From an uncultured Verrucomicrobiaceae bacterium (lineage in GTDB: Bacteria > Verrucomicrobiota > Verrucomicrobiia > Verrucomicrobiales > Verrucomicrobiaceae): DNA of 36,154 nucleotides. The stretch covers positions 1 to 36,154 of the forward strand of contig CALMTT010000285.1 of assembly GCA_937872615.1 (NCBI GenBank), written 5' to 3'. Below, in pieces: positions 1 through 7,160 of this stretch (positions within the stretch are counted from its first letter, which is position 1; each line of letters opens with the position of its first letter). The notes below the pieces were generated by a model. It made no database searches. It had not been told where the DNA came from and saw only the letters and a list, made by a program, of their open reading frames with translations. Both the position numbers and the translations under genes were made by a program.

Positions 1-800
1 GACTGGTTCGCCGACTTCGGCTACGCCCTCGTGCTCGGCTGGGCGATCATCCTCGTGCTGCTGCCGATCTTCTCGAGCGGCCGTCGTCGCCTGCTCCTCG
101 ACTACGTCCTGGGCGCGGCTTTCTCGCTGGTCATCGGCGTCCTCGTCTCGCACCCCGCCGACGGCGGCTGGACCGAGACGCTCAAGCAGGTCCTCACCGC
201 GACGCCGGCCCCGGTCGACGTCGTCGGCCCGATCGCCATCGCGACGGCGATCATCGTCATCGCCTCGCCCCACGTCACCCGGCCGCTGCGCTGGACCGGC
301 CGCGTCGTCGTGCTCCTCGGCGCCGTCTCGGCCGTCGTGCTCGACCTCACCGAGACGATCGGCGGTCTCGCCGCGATCGCGTCGGGCATCGCCGCCGCCG
401 CGGTCGTCCACCTGCTCCTCGGTACGCCGTCGGGCCACTCGACCGCCGACCAGGTGGCCGACGGCCTCGACGACATCGGCCTCGACATCGCCTCCATCGA
501 GCTGTCGCCGCGCCAGGAGGCCGGGGCGTCCCGCTTCGACGCGGTCGGCACCGACGGCAAGCGCCTGCACGTCGTCGTCTACGGGCGCGACGCCTGGGAC
601 GACCAGTTCCTCGGGTCGCTCTACACCTCGCTGAACCGCCGCGGCGAGCAGCTCGAGCTGCTCGGCGGACGCAAGCAGCGCGTCGAGCACGAGGCGCTCG
701 TGACGCTGCTGGCGCAGCGCGACGGCGTACCCGTCCTGCCGGTCGTCGCGGTGGGCGAGAGCGACGACGGCGACGCGATGCTCGTGACCGAGGCGCTCGT
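1..800 (+). CDS. Actinobacterial multi-pass membrane protein of the lysylphosphatidylglycerol-synthase/flippase type, partial at both ends
   Basis: The open frame runs from base 1 with no start or stop and has almost exclusively G or C in third codon positions, unlike the rest of the window. The first 140 or so residues hold several hydrophobic helices. They are followed by a soluble part with the pattern VVVYGRDAWDDQ, then VEHEALVTLLAQRDGVPV and GDAMLVTEALV, which resembles the kinase-like segment that precedes the LPG_synthase_TM region in large actinobacterial proteins. The family assignment comes from remembered motif patterns and is moderate. The frame continues past base 800 only by accident, through antisense of murJ, and those residues are not real protein. 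Both true ends of the gene lie outside this segment. Confidence 0.6.
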
Positions 801-805
801 TTTCA
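795..805. other. Junction between two unrelated genomes (probable chimera)
   Basis: Upstream of this point the sequence codes on the plus strand with extreme third-position GC. Downstream it codes on the minus strand with balanced codon use and different protein families. A minus-strand gene beginning at 948 is in good coding order up to base 799 and then runs into antisense of the actinobacterial frame. No transposase, integrase, tRNA or flanking repeat marks the join, so an artefact of assembly or library construction is the simplest explanation. Confidence 0.75.
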
Positions 806-948
806 TACCACGGCGACTCGCTCATGAGGGCCAACGTCTTCTCCGGCGTGAAAACATAGTCTTCCGTCAACCACATCACCGCGGCCACGCCCGCCCAAAC
901 GAGGAGGAGAAAAGCGGTGACTTGAAGCCAGAGGCGCTGGGTTTGCAT
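799..948 (-). CDS. Truncated membrane protein downstream of murJ (N-terminal 50 residues only)
   Basis: An ATG at 948-946 lies 6 bp after the murJ stop and opens a frame that begins MQTQRLWLQV, followed by one hydrophobic helix (about residues 10-27) and a soluble start containing TEDYVFTPEKTLALMSES. The frame is cut by the junction near base 800, so only the N-terminus remains. The short spacing suggests an operon with murJ. The single helix close to the N-terminus suggests an anchored periplasmic protein. I do not recognise the family, and the full length cannot be known from here. Confidence 0.55.
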
Positions 949-954
949 GAGAGG

Positions 955-2553
955 TCAACGTTTGGCGAAGCGGCGACTGATGATGGAGAGGAACTCGCCG
1001 GACTCCTCCACTTTGAGCATCTTCGTGAGCGCAAAATACACGACGGCGCCCGCGGCGATGGTCACGCCGAGCGAGGCGGTGCGGGTGATGGCGCTCAATT
1101 GCGCCCAATCGGCCATCAGCGTGAATTTGGACGCGAGACAGACACCGCCCATCACGGCCGAGGCGAGCCCGATGCGGCCCAGCGAGGCAACCAGCGAGGT
1201 CGTTTCGAGGCCCTTCGCAAACTTCCGCATGGAGAGATAGAGCACGGAGAAATTCAGCGCCAGACCGATAGCCGTGCCCCACGCGAGCGCGGTGTGGTCC
1301 CACTTCAGCACGAAGACCGTGAAGGCATTCGCCGCAGCAGTGAAGGCGATCACGGCGAGCGAGGTGTACATCGGGATGAAGCGCTTGCCGATGGTGTAAA
1401 AGGAGGGCTGCAGCACCTTGATGGCGGCGTAGAAGACGAGACCAAAGGCGAAGGCCTGGAGAGGCGCGGCGGTCTGCGCCACGTCGTAGGCTTTCACGCG
1501 GCCGTGCTCGAAGATGACGGAGATGATCTCATGCGAAAGCAGTGCCAAACCGGCCGCGCAGGGCAGCGTGAGGAAGAGCACGAGGCGCAGCCCCTTCGCC
1601 AAAGCGCCACGGAACTCCGGCGTGATGCCTTCGGTGGCCAGACGCGAGAGCATCGGCAGTGTCACCGTGGCCACCGCGACGCCGAAAAGGCCGAGCGGCA
1701 GTTGTTGAAGGCGCTGCGCATAGCCCAGCCAGCCTGCGGCGGCCTCCTGGCCGGGTGTGAACGACGCGAAGATCGAATTGAGGAACACATTCACCTGCGT
1801 GCCACTCGCCGCGACGAGCGAGGGCCACATCAGATGCAGCACTTCCTTCACGCCGCTGTCCTTCCAGCCGAAATCGACACCGAAACGAAAACCCACCCGC
1901 TTCAGTGAAGGCAGTTGCACCGCGAGCTGCATCAGCCCGCCGATCAAGGTGCCCACCGCAAAGCCCGCGAGACCTTTCTCCGTGATCACCCCGCTTCGAA
2001 ACGGTGCGTCGATGATCCAGGCGCAGGCATAACCGCCGACGATGCAGCCGAGATTGAAGAACGCGGAGGCCACCGCCGGAACGAAGAAAACCTTTTTGGC
2101 ATTCAGCATGCCCATCACCAGCGCTGTGAGCGACACGATGGTGATGAAGGGATACATGATCTGCGCCAGCCACACGCCAAGCGCCACGCTGCTCTCATCC
2201 TTCCAGCCGAGCGTGAGCAGCGGGAAGATCACCGGTGCCAATGCGGTGCCAGCCGCGGCCACCATCGTCATGAAGCAGAGCGACAGAGACATCATTTTCC
2301 GTCCCAAAGCCCACGCAGCTTCATCGCCCTCGATTTTGATCTTCTTCGAAAAAGTGGTGACGAAGGCCGTCGAGAGCGCTCCTTCGGCAAAAAGGTCCCG
2401 CAGCATGTTTGGCGTGCGGAAGGCCATCGTGAAGATCCCGGCGAACTTCATCCCGAACACGCCGCCGAGCACCTGATCGCGCACGAGCCCGAGAATGCGG
2501 CTGCAAAGAATGGCGATGGATACGATGCCGGTGGATCGGGCTTGGCTGGACAT
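955..2553 (-). CDS. murJ: Lipid II flippase MurJ
   Basis: The 532-residue multi-pass inner-membrane protein belongs to the MviN/MurJ branch of the MOP exporter superfamily, which moves the peptidoglycan precursor lipid II to the periplasmic face. The N-terminal signature RTPNMLRDLFAEGALSTAF (residues 46-64) is diagnostic of MurJ, and hydrophobic segments continue over the whole length, consistent with about 14 helices. I chose the ATG at 2553 because the protein then starts MSSQARSTGIVSIAILCSR, the usual short lead into the first helix. The open frame extends 37 codons further upstream, but that stretch is not MurJ-like and overlaps the preceding gene. It is followed after 6 bp by the truncated membrane gene. 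No clear Shine-Dalgarno sequence is visible. Confidence 0.93.
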   Translation of the reverse strand: MSSQARSTGIVSIAILCSRILGLVRDQVLGGVFGMKFAGIFTMAFRTPNMLRDLFAEGALSTAFVTTFSKKIKIEGDEAAWALGRKMMSLSLCFMTMVAAAGTALAPVIFPLLTLGWKDESSVALGVWLAQIMYPFITIVSLTALVMGMLNAKKVFFVPAVASAFFNLGCIVGGYACAWIIDAPFRSGVITEKGLAGFAVGTLIGGLMQLAVQLPSLKRVGFRFGVDFGWKDSGVKEVLHLMWPSLVAASGTQVNVFLNSIFASFTPGQEAAAGWLGYAQRLQQLPLGLFGVAVATVTLPMLSRLATEGITPEFRGALAKGLRLVLFLTLPCAAGLALLSHEIISVIFEHGRVKAYDVAQTAAPLQAFAFGLVFYAAIKVLQPSFYTIGKRFIPMYTSLAVIAFTAAANAFTVFVLKWDHTALAWGTAIGLALNFSVLYLSMRKFAKGLETTSLVASLGRIGLASAVMGGVCLASKFTLMADWAQLSAITRTASLGVTIAAGAVVYFALTKMLKVEESGEFLSIISRRFAKR

Positions 2554-2647
2554 TGGGAGGTGGCGGCGAATCAAGCCCGGAGCCCGTGTGAAAGCAAGAT
2601 GTGCCGTGTGACACCGCGGTGAATTCGCCGTGAAGGCCGTTTCAGCG

Positions 2648-3661
2648 TCACTTCTTCTCGCCAAACAACGCCTTCAGGAACGGCGCGTCCTTGAAGTCGC
2701 CGCCTTTGCCGAGGCGGACGATGATCAGCTTCTTCGAGGGCACGACATAAAGCCGCTGCCCGTAGCTGCCGATGCAGGCGACGAGGTCCGCGGGGGCGAT
2801 TTTGCTCAGGCAGATGTTTTTCCACGACTGGGCGATGAGCTTCCGCTCCATCATGGTCTCCACATCGATCTCGCGGCTGCTTTTGGACTCGGCGGCGTGG
2901 TTGTTCCAAAAACCAAAGGCATAGGCTTCGTTCGCTTTGCCGCCCTTCATCGCCTCCGCGAAGAAGCCGTCGTCCTCATCGAGCACCGGCTCGCCCTTTT
3001 CTAGGATCACACGACCCATGCCGCTCCACTGTCGTGCCGTTTGCATCCATCCGGCGGCGAGCAGCGGCACGCCTTTGCCATCGGGCAAATAGCGCTGCGA
3101 GCCGAGTCCTAGCGGCGAGAGCACCTCGCGCTCGAGAAAACGGGTAGGCGTCTTCTTTTTGAGCTTCCTCGCCAGCACCTCGTGAAACACCTGAAGGCTC
3201 GCCGGGCCGTAAAAGAACCGCTCGTCCGGCTGCGCGAGGCTGCGGGCCTTCAGCGCCGCGGCGGTGCGGTTCGGGTGGTCGTTCTCGTGCAGCTCCGGCA
3301 TCGGCGAGAGGCCGCTGGTGAAGTTCAGCAGGTCACGGATGACGATTTTACTCTTCGTTTTGTCATTGGCCCATTCCGGGATCGTTTGGGCGACCGGCTC
3401 GTCGAGTTTCAAAACGCCTTCCTCGGCCGCGACGAGGGCGGTGAGGCTCCAAAAGGCCTTCGTGCCGCTGTAAATCTTCTGCGGGAGGTCCTTGGCACCG
3501 CCATTCGTGTAGGTCTCGCGGACGATTTTGCCATCCACCTTCACGAGGAAGGCCATGCCGCCCATTTTGACCGAGTAAGCCTCCGCGGCGGCAAAATCCT
3601 GCGCCGGCATCAAACCTGGCACGGCGATCAAACAGGCGAAGAGGATCCACTTGGACTTCAT
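2648..3661 (-). CDS. Secreted serine hydrolase, class C beta-lactamase-like fold
   Basis: The 337-residue protein has a signal peptide (residues 1-20, ending PGLMPAQ). The SxxK catalytic motif is SGTK at residues 65-68, and RDLLNFTSGLSP matches the usual L-hx-TSGL element of the beta-lactamase-related family (PF00144). A Tyr-containing second motif is present as YGPASLQV, and the C-terminus (GSYGQRLYVVPSKKLIIVRLG) is the family's standard last strand region. The substrate cannot be deduced; relatives are esterases, DD-peptidases or amidases. It sits before murJ on the same strand with a 94-bp gap, and it diverges from the response regulator at 3718 across only 56 bp carrying 14-bp repeats. 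A cell-wall role is possible from the location but is only inference. Confidence 0.85.
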   Translation of the reverse strand: MKSKWILFACLIAVPGLMPAQDFAAAEAYSVKMGGMAFLVKVDGKIVRETYTNGGAKDLPQKIYSGTKAFWSLTALVAAEEGVLKLDEPVAQTIPEWANDKTKSKIVIRDLLNFTSGLSPMPELHENDHPNRTAAALKARSLAQPDERFFYGPASLQVFHEVLARKLKKKTPTRFLEREVLSPLGLGSQRYLPDGKGVPLLAAGWMQTARQWSGMGRVILEKGEPVLDEDDGFFAEAMKGGKANEAYAFGFWNNHAAESKSSREIDVETMMERKLIAQSWKNICLSKIAPADLVACIGSYGQRLYVVPSKKLIIVRLGKGGDFKDAPFLKALFGEKK

Positions 3662-3668
3662 GATCCCA

Positions 3669-3710
3669 AACTTTAAGCCTTGAACTTTAAACCTGAAACT
3701 CGAATCCTTG
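3669..3710. repeat. Three 14-bp degenerate tandem repeats in a divergent promoter region
   Basis: The units are AACTTTAAGCCTTG, AACTTTAAACCTGA and AACTCGAATCCTTG, end to end, and each can be read as two 7-bp halves. They fill most of the 56 bp between the divergent serine hydrolase and response-regulator genes. They could be operator sites for the adjacent OmpR-type regulator, since this family often binds direct repeats. They could equally be another copy of the short-period intergenic repeat class seen elsewhere in the window. Confidence 0.6.
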
Positions 3711-3717
3711 CCGCTCC

Positions 3718-4389
3718 ATGCGCATCCTGCTCCTCGAAGACCAGAACAAGCTCCTCTCCTTTGCCAAAAAGGGGCTGGAGGAGCAGGGCATCCAGGTGGA
3801 TGCCGTGAGCGATGGCGACGAGGCTTGGGAGATGGCCACGAGCACGCCTTACGACGCTCTTGTGCTCGACATCATGGTGCCGGGCCGCGATGGCCTGAGC
3901 ATCCTCCGCGGTCTGCGTGAGAAGCGGAACACGGTGCCGGTCATCCTGCTGACTGCCCGCACCACGCTGCCGGAGAAGATTGAAGGGCTGAACCTCGGCG
4001 CGGATGATTACATGACGAAGCCCTTCTTCGTCGAGGAGCTCGCCGCACGCCTGCGCACCGTGGCCCGGCGCAACGCGGGCGAGGCAAATCATCTCATCCG
4101 CGTGGAGGACCTCGCGATGGATCTGCTGGCACGCAAAGTGACCCGCGGTGGCGTGGAGATCGAGCTGAGCACGCGCGAGTTCGAGCTGCTGGAGCATTTG
4201 ATGCGCAGCCCCGGCCGTGTGTTTGGCCGCATGCAGATTTATGAACACGTTTGGGGCTACAACATGGACCCGGAGACGAATCTCGTGGAGGTGTACATCC
4301 AGCGCCTGCGGGCAAAGATCGACAAAGACTACGAAAAGAAGCTCTTCCGCACCGTGCGCGGAGTCGGCTATGCCCTCGGTGGCGCATGA
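3718..4389 (+). CDS. OmpR/PhoB-family two-component response regulator
   Basis: The 223-residue protein has a receiver domain at residues 1-115 with phosphoacceptor Asp51 (in DALVLDIMVPGRDG), the acidic pocket around Glu7-Asp8, the LLTART switch strand and the conserved Lys in the MTKPF loop. Residues 130-223 form a winged-helix Trans_reg_C domain ending in RTVRGVGYAL. It most resembles heavy-metal or envelope-stress regulators such as CusR, but the target genes cannot be named. No sensor kinase gene is adjacent; the stop codon overlaps the folC start as ATGA, so the two are translationally coupled. An input-less histidine kinase lies 10 kb away at 14035, but no link between them is shown. 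Confidence 0.93.
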   Translation: MRILLLEDQNKLLSFAKKGLEEQGIQVDAVSDGDEAWEMATSTPYDALVLDIMVPGRDGLSILRGLREKRNTVPVILLTARTTLPEKIEGLNLGADDYMTKPFFVEELAARLRTVARRNAGEANHLIRVEDLAMDLLARKVTRGGVEIELSTREFELLEHLMRSPGRVFGRMQIYEHVWGYNMDPETNLVEVYIQRLRAKIDKDYEKKLFRTVRGVGYALGGA

Positions 4390-5606
4390 AGACCGTCTCT
4401 CGTCCTCAACCGCAGCTCGACTGGCTCTACACCACGCAGCTTTTCGGCATCAAGCTGGGACTCGACGGCGTGCACCGCCTGCTGCGTGAGCTCGGCCTGC
4501 CGCGGGCGGGCATGAAATTCATCCACGTGGCCGGCACGAACGGCAAGGGCAGCACCTGCGCCTTCATTCATTCGATCCTCAAGCAAGCGGGCATCAACGC
4601 GGGCCTTTTCACCTCGCCGCACCTCGTGCATTTCGGCGAACGCATTCGCGACGCGGAGCGCCTGATCTCACCTGATGAGATTGAAGAAGGCATCGCTCGG
4701 CTTCGCGAACTCGTGCGCGACTGGGATCCGCATCCGACTTTCTTCGAACTGGCCTTCGCCCTCGCGCTAGACTGGTTTGCGCAGCGTGGCCTCGAATGGA
4801 TCGTGCTCGAAACCGGTCTCGGTGGCCGACTCGATGCCACGAACGCCATCACGCCTGTCGTCAGCGTCATCACGCCGATCGGCTGGGATCACATGCAGAT
4901 CCTTGGCGACACGCTCGCGAAGATCGCTTCCGAAAAAGCGGGCATCATCAAGCCCGACGTGCCGTTTGTGACGCAAACACAGGATCATGAGGCTCTCGAT
5001 GTTTTGATCACCACCGCTCGCGAAAAGCATGCACCGCTCATGCTGGTCACCGAGCCTTGTGAGTTGCCGCTGGGACTTTCGGGGCCACATCAGCGTTGGA
5101 ATGCGGCGCTGGCTCTCGCGGCTCTGCGTGCCGCTGGGCTCGATTTGCCCGCGAAGGTGCTCGAAGAGGGTTTGAAGCAGGTGGAGTGGCCGGCACGTTT
5201 TCAGCGGCTCCGTGCCGATGTGATCCTCGATGGCGCTCACAACCTCGATGCAGCCCGTGTGCTCGCTCAAACATGGCGTGAGCAGTTTCCTCATCAGAAG
5301 GCGACGATCGTTTTCGGTGCCGTGGCAGGCAAGGACATCACTGCCGTGCTTCACGAACTGGCTCCGCTGGCCGCCGCATGGCATTTTACGCACTTCGATT
5401 CACCGCGTGCGATGAGGGCGGAGGAGCTGCACGCGATTCTCGGTGCCTCCGATGTGCCTGTTTCATGCCATCCGAATCTCGCAGCAGCTCTCGATGCCAC
5501 ACGAGATGCCTCACCGCGGCTCATCACCGGCTCGTTGTATCTCGCGGGCGAGGTGATCGCGGCCTTCAGCCCGGATCACGTGGCTTACGAGCGAAGCTGG
5601 CAGTGA
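4386..5606 (+). CDS. folC: Bifunctional dihydrofolate synthase / folylpolyglutamate synthase
   Basis: The 406-residue Mur-ligase-family enzyme adds glutamate to dihydropteroate and to folates, using ATP, in the cytoplasm. The P-loop GTNGKGST spans residues 50-57, and LETGLGGRLDATN and the ITPIGWDHMQILGDT segment are FolC signatures. A later VILDGAHN marks the C-terminal ligase domain. The ATG at 4386 overlaps the response-regulator stop codon (ATGA) and gives the usual short N-terminus (LDWLYTTQLFGIKLGLDGV). The 3-prime end overlaps the convergent small membrane gene by 41 bp. Pairing folC with a response regulator is unusual; folC more often sits with accD or purine genes. Confidence 0.95.
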   Translation: MKTVSRPQPQLDWLYTTQLFGIKLGLDGVHRLLRELGLPRAGMKFIHVAGTNGKGSTCAFIHSILKQAGINAGLFTSPHLVHFGERIRDAERLISPDEIEEGIARLRELVRDWDPHPTFFELAFALALDWFAQRGLEWIVLETGLGGRLDATNAITPVVSVITPIGWDHMQILGDTLAKIASEKAGIIKPDVPFVTQTQDHEALDVLITTAREKHAPLMLVTEPCELPLGLSGPHQRWNAALALAALRAAGLDLPAKVLEEGLKQVEWPARFQRLRADVILDGAHNLDAARVLAQTWREQFPHQKATIVFGAVAGKDITAVLHELAPLAAAWHFTHFDSPRAMRAEELHAILGASDVPVSCHPNLAAALDATRDASPRLITGSLYLAGEVIAAFSPDHVAYERSWQ

Positions 5607-5985
5607 GAATCAGCGTCAGCGTGGCACCGCAGGCATCAGCGATGAGATCGCGCATGGTCTCGTGAATGCTCTGCTGGATGTGCGTGCCGCGAAACACATC
5701 GGACGCGAGCTCCGCGAACTCCCAAAACACGCCGATGGTGCAGGCGAGCGCAAAGCCGAAGAGGCAACGACCTGCCAGCGTGACACGCCCGAGCCATTTT
5801 TCGAAGCAGACGAGCCCATGCCAGGCGAGATAGGCCGCAGCGAGCCCTCCGGAGAAGTGCATCCAAAAATCCAGTTCACGCCGCCACGGTGTGCGGAGCA
5901 CGATTTGATGAATCAACAGCACCAGCACCGGTGCCCACGCGGCTCTTCGCAGAAGCAGGATCAAAGCCGCGCACAGATCCTTCAT
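5566..5985 (-). CDS. Small four-helix membrane protein, DUF2238/VanZ-like
   Basis: The 139-residue protein has about four hydrophobic segments (near residues 6-30, 42-58, 70-88 and 115-132). Polar motifs lie between them, notably FWEFAELASD and IHETMRDLIADACGA. The pattern WE-x2-E followed by D-x2-AD-x2-GA resembles DUF2238 (YjdF) and VanZ-like proteins. Function is unknown. The gene starts 4 bp after the RNase H-fold gene and is probably the last member of that minus-strand run. Its 3-prime end overlaps folC convergently by 41 bp, and no terminator is seen. The family call is from motif memory and is moderate. Confidence 0.65.
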   Translation of the reverse strand: MKDLCAALILLLRRAAWAPVLVLLIHQIVLRTPWRRELDFWMHFSGGLAAAYLAWHGLVCFEKWLGRVTLAGRCLFGFALACTIGVFWEFAELASDVFRGTHIQQSIHETMRDLIADACGATLTLILTASFARKPRDPG

Positions 5986-5989
5986 GCGG

Positions 5990-6532
5990 CTACTTCCAGT
6001 CCACCTTCACCTGCTGCTCGCGGCCGTTGCGGTCGTGGTATTTCACGAAGCCATGCTCCATGCCGAACTCGTGCACGCATTTGGTGACCTTCACATCGTA
6101 GCAGCAGTATTCGGCGATCTGGGCCACCTTTCCCTGCTGCCACCATTTGAGCGCATCGAGTCCATCGGCCGTCTTGCCGGTGCCGAGCGTGGCCGCGGCG
6201 ACGGCATCGAGCTTGATGCGATGGCCGAGTAGTTTTTCGAGATCGACGAGAAGGTCGAAACTGTGGAGCTGGTCGCGAAAATCGAAAAGACTGTGTCCCA
6301 TGAGCACCTCGTAATCGAAGCCGATGTGGTTGAAGCCGACGACGAGGTCGGCGCGACGCAGTTGGTCGATGAGCGCCTGGGCTTCCTCTTCGAGATAGAT
6401 GCCGTATTCGCCGAGTTTCGTGCTGTAGGTGCACGCGACGGAGATGCCCATCTTGTGCTTGTTGCCCCAGCCGCCGACGTCATTGGCCGTGCGGCGTGTT
6501 TCGAGGTCAAAGTAAACGATGTCGCGTGCCAT
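5990..6532 (-). CDS. RNase H-fold 3'-5' exonuclease-like protein
   Basis: The 180-residue protein carries the metal-binding residues of the DnaQ-like/RNase_H_2 superfamily: Asp9 and Glu11 in FDLET, Asp73 in NHIGFDYE, and Asp146 in EYCCYDVKVT, where a Tyr four residues before the Asp fits the DEDDy type. The protein is only the exonuclease domain, with no polymerase or helicase attached. RNA or DNA could be the substrate. It lies directly downstream of the extended IF-1 gene (34 bp gap) and 4 bp before the small membrane protein, so all three may be co-transcribed. A role linked to translation or RNA decay is only suggested by this placement. Confidence 0.8.
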   Translation of the reverse strand: MARDIVYFDLETRRTANDVGGWGNKHKMGISVACTYSTKLGEYGIYLEEEAQALIDQLRRADLVVGFNHIGFDYEVLMGHSLFDFRDQLHSFDLLVDLEKLLGHRIKLDAVAAATLGTGKTADGLDALKWWQQGKVAQIAEYCCYDVKVTKCVHEFGMEHGFVKYHDRNGREQQVKVDWK

Positions 6533-6566
6533 GCGCCCGGATGCGTGTGCCGTGGTGCGGGCCGGA

Positions 6567-7067
6567 TCAGCCGATGCGGTAAACGATGCGGGCCTTGTCC
6601 ATGTCGTAGGGCGACATTTCGAGCTTCACCGCATCACCGATGACGAGACGGATGAACTTCTTGCGCATCTTGCCGGAGATGTGGGCGAGCACTTCGTGGC
6701 CGTTGCCACGAAGTTTCACCTTAAACATGGTGCCGGCGAGCACGGAGGAGATCACGCCTTCGAGTTCGATGGCTTCTTCCTTCTGCTTCAACTCGGGTTC
6801 CGGCTCGGGACGGCGAGGAGGCGGCGCATTGCGAGGAGGCAGGGAGGTCGGGCGCGGCTGGCTGCCACCGACGATGCCACGGGGCGGGCCGCTGCTTCCA
6901 CCACCGACGATACCGCGAGGAGGTCCGCTACCTGTGCGGGCCGGACCATTTCCACCGACGATGCCACGCGGCGGACCACTGCTGCGTCCGGGAGGGCCGC
7001 CGCGTCCAGGAGGACCAGAGCGGGAATTTTGATTCGACGGGCCGCGATTCGGTGGGCGATTCTGCAT
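6567..7067 (-). CDS. infA: Translation initiation factor IF-1 with a long Gly/Pro/Arg-rich N-terminal extension
   Basis: Residues 97-166 are a complete IF-1 S1/OB-fold domain: [35 protein letters not shown] and [21 protein letters not shown] align closely with bacterial IF-1, which binds the A site of the 30S subunit. Ahead of it is a predicted disordered region of about 95 residues rich in Pro, Gly, Arg and Ser. It contains three copies of GPPRGIVGG (residues 31-39, 48-56 and 60-68) and a [12 protein letters not shown] linker. Ordinary IF-1 is about 72 residues. I chose the ATG at 7067 because upstream codons are not part of the composition-biased region and lie over a palindrome. Whether this is the only IF-1 of the organism cannot be seen here. 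RGG/RG-like stretches suggest RNA binding, as an inference. Confidence 0.85.
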   Translation of the reverse strand: MQNRPPNRGPSNQNSRSGPPGRGGPPGRSSGPPRGIVGGNGPARTGSGPPRGIVGGGSSGPPRGIVGGSQPRPTSLPPRNAPPPRRPEPEPELKQKEEAIELEGVISSVLAGTMFKVKLRGNGHEVLAHISGKMRKKFIRLVIGDAVKLEMSPYDMDKARIVYRIG

Positions 7068-7087
7068 AGGATAGGATTCGAGAAAGA

Positions 7088-7103
7088 AAGGACAGGTGTC
7101 CTT
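7088..7103. promoter_or_regulatory. 16-bp palindrome in the leader of the IF-1 gene
   Basis: AAGGACAGGTGTCCTT is a perfect 7-bp inverted repeat around a 2-bp centre, 21-36 bp upstream of the IF-1 start. On the minus strand it is followed by a pyrimidine run (TTTCTTTCT). It could be an operator or a weak terminator for the upstream oppA gene. There is no direct evidence for either. Confidence 0.3.
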
Positions 7104-7160
7104 GCCTGAGGATGTACCCTCAAACGGCGATGACAAGGCCGATTTCAGGCCTCTCGCGGC

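Noticed and set aside
1..800. Recent horizontal transfer of an actinobacterial gene
   Set aside because: Both genes at the join are broken within a few bases and no mobile element or duplication is present, so an artefact is more likely.
801..1908. Continuation of the plus-strand frame from base 1 past 800 to a 625-residue protein
   Set aside because: After the junction the frame is antisense to murJ, rich in Arg, Glu and His with no domain; the fusion is accidental.
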